DNA from: Cordilura impudica
Taxonomy: Eukaryota > Arthropoda > Insecta > Diptera > Scathophagidae
Reading direction: 5' to 3'
NCBI GenBank assembly: GCA_963682025.1
Contig: OY821517.1
Span: forward strand, 293,585,670 to 293,649,669
DNA length: 64,000 nucleotides
The position numbers and the translations under genes were made by a program. Below are positions 10,177 through 20,685 of the stretch, one piece after another. Numbering within the stretch: position 1 is the first letter of the stretch; each line of letters starts with the position of its first letter. Below the pieces are notes generated by a model, which was not told the DNA's origin, searched no databases, and saw nothing but the letters and a program-made list of their open reading frames with translations.

Positions 10177-11461
10177 TCCAAGCAGTTAGAGATAACAAGA
10201 TGGGAATTCTCTTGGCCTCAAAGTCATTTAATGTCCCCTACACAACTTTGCAGGGAATGTCCAGAAGCTTTTGGCAACTAAACTTGGCCGGCCTCCAACT
10301 TTAACTGCATCAATTGAAGATGAGTTGGTAAAATATTTACTAGAAATGGAGTCGAGATATTGGGGTCTGACACGTGCAGACATACGATCCTTAAGTTGCA
10401 AATTTAAACAACATCCTAAATAAATTTTCAGTTACAAAAGAATGTGCTGGAAAGGATTGGCTACGAGGATTCTGTAAGCGCCACAAAAATATTTTAAGCT
10501 TCCGAAAACCAATGCGAACAAGCGCAGACCGAGCTCGTGGTTTCTCACGAGAAAATTGGCGGTATTTTTTGACTTACTGGAACAAGAATACACAAAGAAG
10601 ATTTCCCTCCCACTCGTATATGGAATGTTGATGAAACTGGAGTATCAGCCGTACCTTCTCATCAAGCACAAATAAAGGCAAGAAAAGACAAAAAACAAAT
10701 TGGCACGATGACTTCAGCTGAGCTTGGATCACTAGTGACGGTCATCACATGCATGAGCGCAGGAGGTGCCTTTATTCCACATTTCTTTATCTTTCCACGA
10801 AAGAAGCTCCGCCTGGCTCGGAATAGGCATGTCATTTGTCTGGGTGGGTTCAAATTCCCATCTTTACGAAATGGGTTAGACATTTTTTAAAATTTGCAAA
10901 TCTGTCAGCAAGTGAACCAGCTCTACTTCTACTGGATTGTCACTATAGCCACACACGCAATATTAAAGTCCTCAATTTAGCGCGAGAGCACAGTGTGACA
11001 ATAATATCATTGTGTCCTCACTCAACCCACAAGCTTCAGCCGTTGGATAAAACCTTCATGGGACCTTTTAAAACATACTACAATGACAAAATAATGAGGT
11101 TAATGCGAGAACAAGGCAGGAAAGTATAGCATTTCGATATTTCCCGGCTGTTTACTAAATAAAGCCTTCTTAAAGGTTCAAACTGGGCCAATAGCCATAA
11201 GTGGCTTTAGAGCAACAATTTATCCATTTAACAGACATATTTTTAGCGATGCTGAGTTTGTTGCTGAAAACATGCCAGGTAAGTAAAATCCCTTTTATTG
11301 ACATGTAGGAATTAATTACATCTAACTTCTTTTTAGAAACTTCTGTTGAGGGAATGAAGGAAATGGTAGTAGCGCCAAATTCAACTGAACTACCATCCAA
11401 AAACTGTGCTAATGTATCAGACCAAGAAGCGACCACAAGTAAACGATCAGCCCAATTCTAA
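10177..11461 (+). pseudogene. Pogo/Tigger-like transposase (DDE_1 type), decayed
   Basis: After the mariner the frame reads IQAVRDNKMGILLASKSFNV and PYTTLQ (helix-turn-helix). Frames further on give the catalytic core: RIWNVDETGVS (first Asp), ALLLLDCHYSHT (second Asp) and HKLQPLDKTFMGPFK (third Asp). GTMTSAELGSLVTVITCMSA lies between. Frame breaks occur near 10310-10430 and 10830, the latter probably a deletion. A GT-AG intron is likely at about 11280-11337, following AENMPG. The layout matches the pogo family. A CNYCD...WVPCLQC zinc-type remnant at 12849 is probably its C terminus. Confidence 0.8.
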
Positions 11462-11685
11462 ATATTCCCAGGGAAATGATTTCACGGGTAATTAATTTTT
11501 CCCGAGAATAAATCCTCCTATCCTAAACATGCGGGAAGAAGAATAATATGGGAGAGAGAATTTCGATTATTCGAAGACAGTTGTTTTGCTTCAGTTGTTT
11601 TGTTTTGTTTACAAATTTAAAAATTTTTGTGGAAATTAAAAGTAAAACTTTTTTAAAATCTTTAATAAATTAAAATTAAATACAA
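11462..11685. other. Non-coding tail region of the pogo-like element
   Basis: It begins with a TTCCCAGGGAAA block (about 11468-11480) that recurs in the same orientation near 12832-12843, so this may be one edge of an unrecognised insertion. No gene seen. Confidence 0.35.
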
Positions 11686-12470
11686 ACAAGTAAGAAAATT
11701 ATGGTCTAGACCGACTATACGATACCCTGTACCATGCGTTTAGAGACCCTATCTCTCATGCCCAACTAACTGGATATAGAAAATAAGCATAAACCAAATT
11801 TGAGTGGGATTTTTATTAATTTTTTCGGCTGCAGATATGAAAAATTTAATATCGGATGCTATATCTATATGGGGACTAGGCCCAAAAATGGACCGATCCT
11901 GACCATGTTTGGTAAAGTCTCTTGTATTTTGCAAAAATATATACAAACAAAATTTGAGAAGAATCAGTGCAATATTTTTGTTTTTTGATAGATTTAAGTG
12001 AAGATCGGGAAGCAGCTCTATATGGGGCCTATGCCTAAGAGTTGTCCAATAGGGATCATTTTTGGACTACTGATTAATGGATGTAATATATACATACAAA
12101 CAATTTGACTAAGATTTGTATGATAATTTGGATCTTATGGCAATATATGTTGATTTCATAGGGGTCATTTGTATGGGGGCTAGGTCTGAACATGGACCGA
12201 TTCTCACCAATTTCAATAGCGTTCATCCCATGGCCGATAAAAGATTAAATACCAAATTTCATCAAAATATATTCATATTTGCGACCTGCAGTTTGATTAC
12301 AAGCTTTACATGGACACACAGACGGACGGACGGACATCGTTAAATCGAATCAGATAGTGATTCTGATTCGATCGGTATAATTAAAGATGAGTGTAGGTCA
12401 AATATTTTTGGTTGTTACAAACAGCAGCACAAAGTCATTATACCCAAACCACATAGTGGTATAGGGTATA
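11686..12470 (+). repeat. 770-bp dispersed repeat, copy a (subfamily A)
   Basis: It starts AAGTAAGAAAATTATGGTCT and ends ACATAGTGGTATAGGGTATA. It has the same internal blocks as six other copies in the window: TATATGGGGACTAGGCCC, GGCTAGGTCTGAACATGGAC and a CAGACGGACGGACGGACATC block. It contains the 28-nt segment CCTATGCCTAAGAGTTGTCC that defines subfamily A. Short frames shared between copies are repeat-internal and are not treated as genes. Confidence 0.9.
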
Positions 12471-12848
12471 AAAATGTTCAGTTTCTGATGGTAGCTGAAG
12501 CAGAAGAGCAGCAACAGGACAAGACGGAGCCAAGCATGGCAAGAAGTAAGCTAAGTGATGCCAGCAACCCACTTGAATTGCCTGCTGTGTTTAATTTCCC
12601 CTCCAAATTGCGCCATACCCGACTTAGCTCCTCCTTGCTTCCTTTGAACATCCCGCATGCTACATCAGGGTTGACTTGCATTGTGTTCAAAAGAACATGA
12701 ATTTGTTTTTGGAATTATTCCCAAATTATTCTCCCTTTTATTGACATATAGAATAGCTACTTTTTTCCCGGGGAAGAGTTTCCTATTTTGGAAGTTCTTT
12801 TAGAATAAGGGTAAAGGGAAAAAAGAAAAAATTCCCAGGGAAACATCT
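12471..12848. other. Low-information segment inside the pogo-like element
   Basis: No supported gene. A stretch at 12490-12680 is less AT-rich than its surroundings and open on both strands. It could be captured or old coding DNA but shows no motif I recognise. Confidence 0.3.
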
Positions 12849-12940
12849 TGTAACTATTGTGATAAAGCACATGAAGAAGATTCCGTTGTAATGGCATGGG
12901 TTCCCTGCCTACAGTGTGAGCTACTGAGCTCATGAAAGTG
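12849..12940 (+). pseudogene. Zinc-finger remnant, probable C terminus of the pogo-like transposase
   Basis: The frame reads CNYCDKAHEEDSVVMAWVPC and then LQCELLS before a stop. The C-x2-C ... W-x2-C-x2-C spacing is like the PHD/zinc tails found at the ends of pogo/Tigger transposases in insects. It is separated from 11461 by the 770-bp repeat. Confidence 0.55.
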
Positions 12941-13027
12941 CATACCTAATCGTAGTGCAATTTTCCTTTTCGTTTCTTGCCAAGAATAAATTTACATGCT
13001 TTTTAACTAATTTATTTATTTTTTCAT

Positions 13028-14302
13028 ATCGACAACTCAATTCCAAAACATGCTAAGTCGAAAAAGCGAGTTTTGCAGGAGAAGCTCTTAAAGTTTACGG
13101 TTTCACTGTTTCTATTAAAAATTTAATACAATTCTTTTCGCGCTTGCCAATTTTATGTCAATAATACTTAAAAATGACATAGCATTCTTTAGCACGCACA
13201 AAAATTTATCAAGTAGTCGTGTAAGTCTTTTTGATGTTTCCTTTTGATGTTTCCTTATTTTCGTTGGTCGTCCATGTATACATAGCATTGTCTGGTTTGG
13301 AAAATATCTGAATTATTAAATTCAATTTGCCTATATAGACGAACGTACATTTTAAATAATTGTTAAAAACCAAATAATTTTTAATAACGTGTTAAATTTT
13401 ATACCCTATACCACTATGTGGTTTGGGTATAATGACTTTGTGCTGCTGTTTGTAACTACCAAAAATATTTGACCTAGACCCATCTTTTATTATACCGATC
13501 AAATCAGAATCACTATCTGATTCGATTTAACGATGTCCGTCCGTCCGTCTGTGACCTTGTAATCAAACTGTAGGTCGCAAATATGAATATATATTGATGA
13601 AATTTGGTATTTAAGCTTTTATCGGCCATAGGATGAACGCTATTGAAATTGGTGAGAATCGGTCCATGTTCAGACCTAGCCCCCATACAAATGACCCCTA
13701 AGAAATCGACATAAAATGCCTTAAGATCCAAATTGTAAAATTGGGTTTGTATGCGTTTATTATATCCATTAATGAGTAGTCCAAAAATGATCCCTATGGG
13801 ACAACTCTTAGTCATAGGCCCCATATAGAGCTGCTTCCCGATCTTCACTTAAATCTATCAAAAAAACAAAAATATTGCACTGATTCTTCTCAAATTTTGT
13901 TTGTATATATTTTTGCAAAATACAAGAGACTTTACCAAACATGATCAGGATCGGTCTGTTTTTGGACCTAGTCCCCTTATAGATATAGCATCCGATATTA
14001 ACTTTTTCATATCTACAGCCAAAAAAAATTAATAAAAATCCCACTCAAATTTAGTTTATGCTTATTTTCTATATCCAGTTTTTTGGGTCTAAGAGATAGG
14101 GTCTCTAAACGCATGGTATAGGGTATCGTATAGTCGGTCTAGACCGACTATAATTTTCTTGTTTGTTTATAACTTTTGATTGGATTAGCCGATCAATACC
14201 AAAATTTGATAGAATTTAAGTTGAGAAATGCTAAATTGAAAAACGTAAAAAATTAAATACATTCTAAGTCGACATAGCATGATTTGGAATTGAGCTGTCG
14301 AT
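13028..14302. mobile_element. Small inverted-repeat element (MITE-like) hosting a 770-bp repeat
   Basis: TCGACAACTCAATTCCAAAA at 13029-13048 and on to about 13062 matches the reverse complement of 14267-14301 with a few mismatches, giving arms of about 33 bp. The element is about 0.5 kb once the 770-bp repeat at 13400-14163 is removed. No coding capacity and no certain target duplication. Confidence 0.65.
13400..14163 (-). repeat. 770-bp dispersed repeat, copy b (subfamily A)
   Basis: Minus orientation relative to copy a. It begins TATACCCTATACCACTATGT and ends with the palindrome TAGTCGGTCTAGACCGACTA followed by TAATTTTCTTG. The subfamily A segment is present (GGGACAACTCTTAGTCATAG). Confidence 0.9.
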
Positions 14303-14656
14303 TTATGAATTCATTTTCTTTTTTGTTTTGCGTTTTAAAATTTGAATAAAATTTGAGTTTTCCAATAAAAACAATTCTTGCATAATTAAAATAGCATGCT
14401 CGGGTAATTTGGTATAGTATACCACATTAGCAGACCATAGTATACCACATTACCCGCCAATTTTTTTAATGTCTTCTTTATGGGTTTTTCGACCTTATTA
14501 TAAATATCTTTGAAACTTGCTGGCCAAAGTCTTTTACACCTTTCTGAATATTAAGCTTAGACTTCAAGTAAAATACCAGCGAAAATCTATGCTATTTGAG
14601 TAAAGATTCTGAAAGTTATAGCCAAATAACAAAGAGGTATACCACATTACCCGAAC

Positions 14657-15689
14657 TTACTCTACTCTTAATCTTGATCTTTTCGAAAATTTTAAAAATG
14701 TAAAAAATTTTCTGACTAAATCAATAATTTTTCTCAAAAGCTGTGTACAAGTTTTATTACAAACCTGCGCCGAACAAGTGCAAAAAGAACAAGAACATTT
14801 ATCATTTTCATAATTTGTTATTTGTTTTATTTATTTAGTTATTTAAATTAAATTTACTTTTTATTAAATATGTATAGGTATATAGGTATGTATGTATATG
14901 TATTATATGTATGTATATTTTATGCACTTGAAGTTTTCATTAATATTTAATTAAACTAAAATTATGAATTAATATTTTTGTTATTTTTGACATACAGTTT
15001 ATATTTTACGATTATGTTTAATTTTATTTTTTAGTTTTTGATGAATATTAAAAGTTAAAATTATGTAGATTTAGATTTGATTTGTTTTTTTTTTTTTACT
15101 TTTTTGCTATATAGAAAAATATATATTTAACATACACTGAAAGAAAACAAATCTTCAACACAACAGGGGCTCGAAGAAAATAACTTAATGTAAAAAAATA
15201 TTTTATCAAAGAAAATTAATTATATTTTGGTATTAATATGTATATTAAGTATATTTTTTTTTTTTTCAAAGAATATTCATTAAATTAATAAATTGTAAAT
15301 TTATAATTTAATTCATATAGTTAGAAAGAGATAAAATTGAGTAATTAATAATTATTTGAAGTTTATTTTTATATATGTATATTTGATTATAAAGGTTTAA
15401 GCTTAAACGACGACGATTGCATAGATGTGTTTTTTTTTTTAGTTTGTTTACTTTTCATCTGGGTTTTCTCATATTTTCTACAGCATTTGTTTCAATTAAT
15501 AAAAGTCCTTAGCTTATTCATTTATAAGTTATGTGTTGAGTTTTTTTTTAACATTGAATTAAAATTCTTCAATACCATTTTTTTTTTTTTTTTTTTTTTG
15601 TACAAACAAATAAGTAATTAAAGTGCTTAAAATTTATCTAATGCCTTTTTTCGAAATCTAAGAATTTTGCTATAGAAAAAGTTCTTTGA
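14657..15689. other. Extremely AT-rich non-coding DNA
   Basis: Only short frames and homopolymer runs, such as T runs near 15088, 15258 and 15580-15600. No gene, RNA or clear repeat family seen. Confidence 0.5.
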
Positions 15690-17420
15690 AAACTTATAAT
15701 TGTTCTATATCAAATAAAATGTAAAATGTAGATTTCCTATAGAAAATATTTTTTAAATCCGAGAATTTTTCTCTATCAAAATGTCCACAGAGTCTGAGAA
15801 TTGTTTTGTACAAAATAGCCTTAGAATCAGAATTATTTTTACAGGAAAAAAAGTTATCAGAATCAGAAAATTTTTCTATATCAAAAAGTTCACAAAATCT
15901 AAGAATTTGTCTGAACGAAATATCCTCAGAATTAGAATGTAGCAAAATGTTTTTGGAATCTGGGAATTTTTCTATTAAAATTTTCAAATTCGGAGAATTT
16001 TGTTTATAGAAAATATTCTTACAATCAACATTTTTTTTAAAGGAAAAAAGTTATCAGAATCAGAGAATTTTTCTACATCAAAAAGTTTATAGAATACGAA
16101 ACTTTTTCTAAATAAAATATCCTTATCATCAGAATGTAACAAAAAAAAAATTTTTAAATCTGGAAATTTCTCTATAAAAATTTTCAGAATCATACAATTT
16201 TTCAAAACAAAATATCCTTAGAATCAGATGTTTTACAGAAAAAAGTTAACAGAATCAGAGAAGTTTTCTATATCAAAAAGTCCACAGAATATGAAAATTT
16301 TTCTAAACAAAATATCCTTAGAACCAGATTTGTTTTTACAAGAAAAAGATTTCAAAATCAGAGAACTATATCAAAACGTCCACAGAATCTGAGAATTTTC
16401 TATACAAACTATTCTTATAATCAGAATGTAGCAAAAGGTTTTTAGTATATGAAAATTTTTCTATTAAAATTTTCAGAATCCGAGAATTTTTCTTAAACAA
16501 AATATCCTTGGAAGCAGAATTTTTTTTTTACAGGAAAAAGATTTCAAAATCAGAAAATTTTTCTATATCCAAACGTCCACAGAATCTGAAAATTTTTCTA
16601 TACAAAATGTTCTCAGAATCAGAATATTTCTTCTAAGCAAAAGGTTTTTTTTAGTATATGAAAATTTTTCTATTAAAATTTTCAGAATCCGAGAATTTTT
16701 CTAAACAAAATATCCTTATAAGCAGAATTTTTTTTACAGGAAAAAGATTTCAAAATCAGAAAATTTTTCTATATCAAAACGTCCACAGAATCTGAAAATT
16801 TTTCTATACAAAGTGTCTAAGAACACTTCCAAGAATATTTCTTCCAAGAATAAGTTTTTATATAGAAAAAGGCATTTTTCTGAGAATTTATCTATAACAG
16901 TTTTAAGAATCTGTGAATTGTTCTATACCAGAAAGTCGACTGAATATAGAATAGATTTTATATTTAGAATCAGAATTTTTTTTACAGGAAAAAGGTTTTA
17001 TTTAGCAAAAAGTTTTCAGAATCACAGAATTTTTCAGTATCAAAAAGTCCACAGAATCTGAGTTTTTCCATATAAAATATCCTTAGAATCGGAATTTTTT
17101 TAAAGGAAAGTTTATATACATATATATTTATATATTCTGAGAATTTTACTACAGAATGTAGAACAGAAAATACTCTTAGAATCAAAATGTTTTGTAGGAA
17201 AAAGTTTCTATATAGCAAAGTCTTCAGAATCTGAGAATTTTCAGAATCGGGGAATTATTCTTTGGAAAAATCCTCATCATTGTACAATTTTTCTACAGAA
17301 AAATGTGCTTGGAATTAGAATTCTTACAAATTCAGAACCAAAGAATATTTAATAAGAAAAAATCTCAAAAATTAAAAAATAGGCCTCGGAACCAAAGAAT
17401 TTTTTTCTTTTGTGAAAAAA
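15690..17420. repeat. Degenerate tandem array of CAGAATCtGAgAATTTTTCTA units
   Basis: Dozens of imperfect copies of a roughly 30-45-bp unit, built on CAGAATC, GAGAATTTTTCTATA and AAAATATCCTTAGAATC, run for about 1.7 kb. Higher-order blocks of 220-260 bp can be seen: 16340-16560 and 16560-16790 are closely alike, with AGGAAAAAGATTTCAAAATC and CGTCCACAGAATCTG recurring. Frames called in this region on either strand are by-products of the repeat. Confidence 0.85.
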
Positions 17421-18905
17421 TAGATTAAAAAGTAAAAATATTCATATTTTTATCGGGGAATATTTGTTTAGAAAAAATACGGATAATTTGAGAATTTTCT
17501 TTTTAAAATAGGCCTTACAGAGATTTTTATCAATAGAATCAAAAATTTTGATCGGAATCTCATGGCAAGCTTAAAATTCTGCAATTTCAGACAGAACATA
17601 AAAATTGCCGTAAAAATTTGAAGAAAAAGCCGTAAAAATCTTATTTTCTTCCTAAATAGGAAAAGCCTTCAGAATCTTTGAATATTTCCACTGGAAAAAG
17701 TCGTTAAAAGCTAAAAATTTTTATATATCCAAAACTCGCCATAATATAAAAATTAAGCTATGGAAAAAATATAAAATTATCAGAATCTAAAGATTTTAAT
17801 ATTAGGGTTATATTAATTTTTAGAATTCATACAAATTTAGAAAATTTCTATAGAAAAAATCTCAATAATTAAAAAAAACAGGCCTCGGAATCGAAGAATT
17901 TTTTTTAAGAAAAATAGATTAAGAACTATAAATATTCTTATTTTTATCGGGGAATATTTGTTTGAAAATATTCCTGAAGATTTGGCAATTTTCTTTTACG
18001 AATAGGACTTACAGAGTTTTTTCTCCAAATATTATTATTTTTATTTACTAAAAAAATCAATAGAATCAAAAATTTCGATCAGAATGTCATGGAAAACTCA
18101 AAATTCTATTTCAGACAGAACATAAGAAATTGCCGTAAAAATTTGAATAAAAATAAGTGAAATTCAGAATTTTTTTCCTTAAGAGCAAAAACCTTCAGAA
18201 TCTTTGAATGTTTCCACAGGAAAAAGTTGTCAGAAATTAAGAATTTTTCTATATCCAAAACTCCTCGCAATATAAAATTTAAGCTAGGAAAAAATATTAA
18301 ATTATCAGAATCTAAAGATTTTAATATTAGGGTTACATTAACTGGAAAATCTGTTTCAAGTATTTTCTGATCAGAATCTAAATCCTTGTTATGCCACAGG
18401 AAACCGAAAGATTTTCTGTTCAAATTTGGAGAACAATGTCGCTTTATTCAGAATTCTTAAACAGACAGACATCTTTTACATTTCAAATCGAAAATAAAAT
18501 AAATTTTGTTCCTTACATTGAAAATTATATAAATGACAGAAATTATTAAAAATATTTTATGAAAACAAATTAAGAAATTAAGAATTTTTCTATATCCAAA
18601 ACTCCTCGCAATATAAAACTTAAGCTAGGAAAAAATATTAAATTATCAGAATCTAAAGATTTTAATATTAGGGTTACATTAACTGGAAAATCTGTTTCAA
18701 GTATTTTGTGATCAGAATCTAAATCCTTGTTATGCCACAGGAAACCGAAAGATTTTCTGTTCAAATTTGGAGAACAATGTCGCTTTATTCAGAATTATTA
18801 AACAGACAGACATCTTTTATATTTCAAATCGAAAATAAAATAAATTTTGTTCCTTACATTGAAAATTATATAAATGACAGAAATTATTAAAAATATTTTA
18901 TGAAA
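17385..18905. repeat. Tandem duplications next to the degenerate array
   Basis: A unit of about 490 bp starting near 17385 (GGAACCAAAGAATTTTTTTC ... TTTTTATCGGGGAATATTTG ... TTTCAGACAGAACATAA) is repeated from about 17885. A younger, nearly identical duplication of about 340 bp covers 18235-18575 and 18576-18905. Its copies share AAAACTCCTCGCAATATAAA, TTATGCCACAGGAAACCGAA and the end AAAAATATTTTATGAAAA. There is no coding content. Confidence 0.85.
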
Positions 18906-19463
18906 AAAAAAAAAAAAAAATTATTTAAAAAATTTAAAATGGGATTTATCGTACATGGACGATAACAATGAAAATAAAAAAAAATTAGTTTACTAGTTTT
19001 ACAAAATTTATATTCTGTTGATGGAAATCGATTTCGACATCAAATCAGTTTGAAATCAATAAAAGGAGTAATGTGTTATTTTGCCGTTCTGTTTTAAGGA
19101 TTTCAAACTTTATTTTGTTCTATTATTTATTTATTTTTTAAAAAATAATCAAGTGCTATTGCCAATCAATTTTGTTACTAGACTTCAGTTTTGTATTTTT
19201 ATATGGATATAACATGTGGTCTTGGAACAAATATGGAAAATTAAATCGAATGTGGAATATTGACCGTTTTCCATATCACCTGCCTACTTGATAATCACAA
19301 TAACACTTCCCACAAAATTATAATAAGGCAGACAAATTGGAAAATTCCCAAACTTCTCTTAATTTGCTTTACTTAAAAAAAAAACTCTAATTAAAACTGA
19401 GAGTTACGGATGAAATATGATCTAAAATAAATCATCACCAACAGGCACTAAAGCTTACTGAAT
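18906..19463. other. AT-rich non-coding DNA
   Basis: Starts in a poly(A) run at 18905-18920. No gene or repeat family recognised. Confidence 0.4.
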
Positions 19464-20685
19464 TAGCTTGCTCTACACCATTTCCAATTGTATTTCAGAA
19501 AACATCGAATGATTTTCAGAAAATATCAAATGTGTTTCAGAAATTATCAAATGTATTTCAGATATTGGCAAATATATGTCAGAAATGTTCAAAAGTATAT
19601 CAGAATATATGAATTGAATTTCAGAAAATATCAATATCTTTGATACCGTCTAAACACATTATTATAACCAAGGGTATAATAAAGGCTGAAACTCAAATTA
19701 TCATGGCTAGGCTACTTATAATGATGTTTACAATTTATAAGATAATTACAAAAATTTTAGGTTTTCTCGTGCTTTTTAATTGAAAGCTATTAAGCATACA
19801 ATTTCATTTTTATGTGTTTGTTTATTAGCGATGCATACACATTTTTTTGGTTGTTGTTGTTCACATGTCAAAAAAAAAAAAAAAACAAAAGCAACAAGCA
19901 ATCCAAAAATGTGTATACATCGCTTATACATATCGATATGCCCATGTTCTGTTATATATAAACATTTTTCACCATTTTTAGTTTCTTTCATGAAATTTTA
20001 TTGGAATATCTTTACATTTTCGTACGTCATTCCATTCCTATTTTATATAAAGGCTCCAATGCTGCAGGTTATGACGAACATTCTAAGCATAAGTACTACG
20101 ACATACTCGACCTATTGCGGACAAAAGAATCTTTTCAACAGACAGACGGACGGACATCGGTAGATCGACTTCTCTTTTATAAGGAGATCAAGAATATATA
20201 AAATTTATGGGGTCTCCGGAATTTATTTCGATGAAATGCAAACGGATTGACAAACTATAGACCATCTGCAGTGGTGTTGAGGGTATAACAACTATATAAA
20301 AACATATTTTTGAAGTCTTCTTCTTCTTCGTCTTCATCCTCCCATGAAGAGTCCGCCCTTAATAGTTTATTTTGCAGTATATAAAAAGTAAGTCCAAAAG
20401 TTGTTAAACACTTTTTGTGACTACAAATCCTAAGTTTTCGGTATTGCGGGGTACACTGCATTTTGTATCTAAGATGCAACAGATATTTGCTGAAATTCAA
20501 TAGATACATATTTTGTGAAATACATTTGATAATTTCTGAAATACATTTGATAAATTCTAAAATATTTTTATGTTCTGTAAAATACATTTGATAATTTCTG
20601 AAATACAATTTATAATTTTTTAAAATCAATTGATGTTTTATGAAACACAATTGGAAATATATGTAGAGAAACAGCAATCAAGAGA
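19464..20685. mobile_element. Foldback-like element with tandemly repeated arms
   Basis: The left arm (about 19464-19640) holds several 26-bp-like units of the form TTTCAGAAATTATCAAATGT. The right arm (about 20450-20685) holds the inverse, such as ACATTTGATAATTTCTGAAA, three times and more in degraded form. The outer ends also match: TTGCTCTACACCATTTCCAA on the left against TTGGAAATATATGTAGAGAA inverted on the right. Long inverted arms made of short tandem repeats are the hallmark of foldback elements. The 0.8-kb core has no convincing gene and includes a CAGACAGACGGACGGACATC block also seen in the 770-bp repeats. Confidence 0.65.

Larger units (their letters stand above)
9148..14656. mobile_element. 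Pogo/Tigger-like DNA transposon, heavily invaded
   Basis: The left end (about 9148-9205) has GGCTAATGTGGTATAGG and a second copy of the motif, ending TATAGTGTACCACATTATA. The right side has inverted partners at about 14400-14460 and again at 14636-14656 (GGTATACCACATTACCCG). Inside lie a pogo-type transposase, a zinc-knuckle remnant, a mariner, two 770-bp repeats and a small inverted-repeat element. The outer right limit is ambiguous because the motif occurs twice. Confidence 0.55.

Noticed and set aside
12116..12343. Small recurring frames ([15 protein letters not shown] and FFGCRYEK) as genes
   Set aside because: They occur in all seven copies of the 770-bp repeat, sometimes broken, with no start context or known domain. 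Shared DNA descent explains them.
19780..20163. 127-codon plus-strand frame in the foldback-like core
   Set aside because: Low-complexity composition, a Lys run from poly(A), and overlap with a repeat block; no domain.
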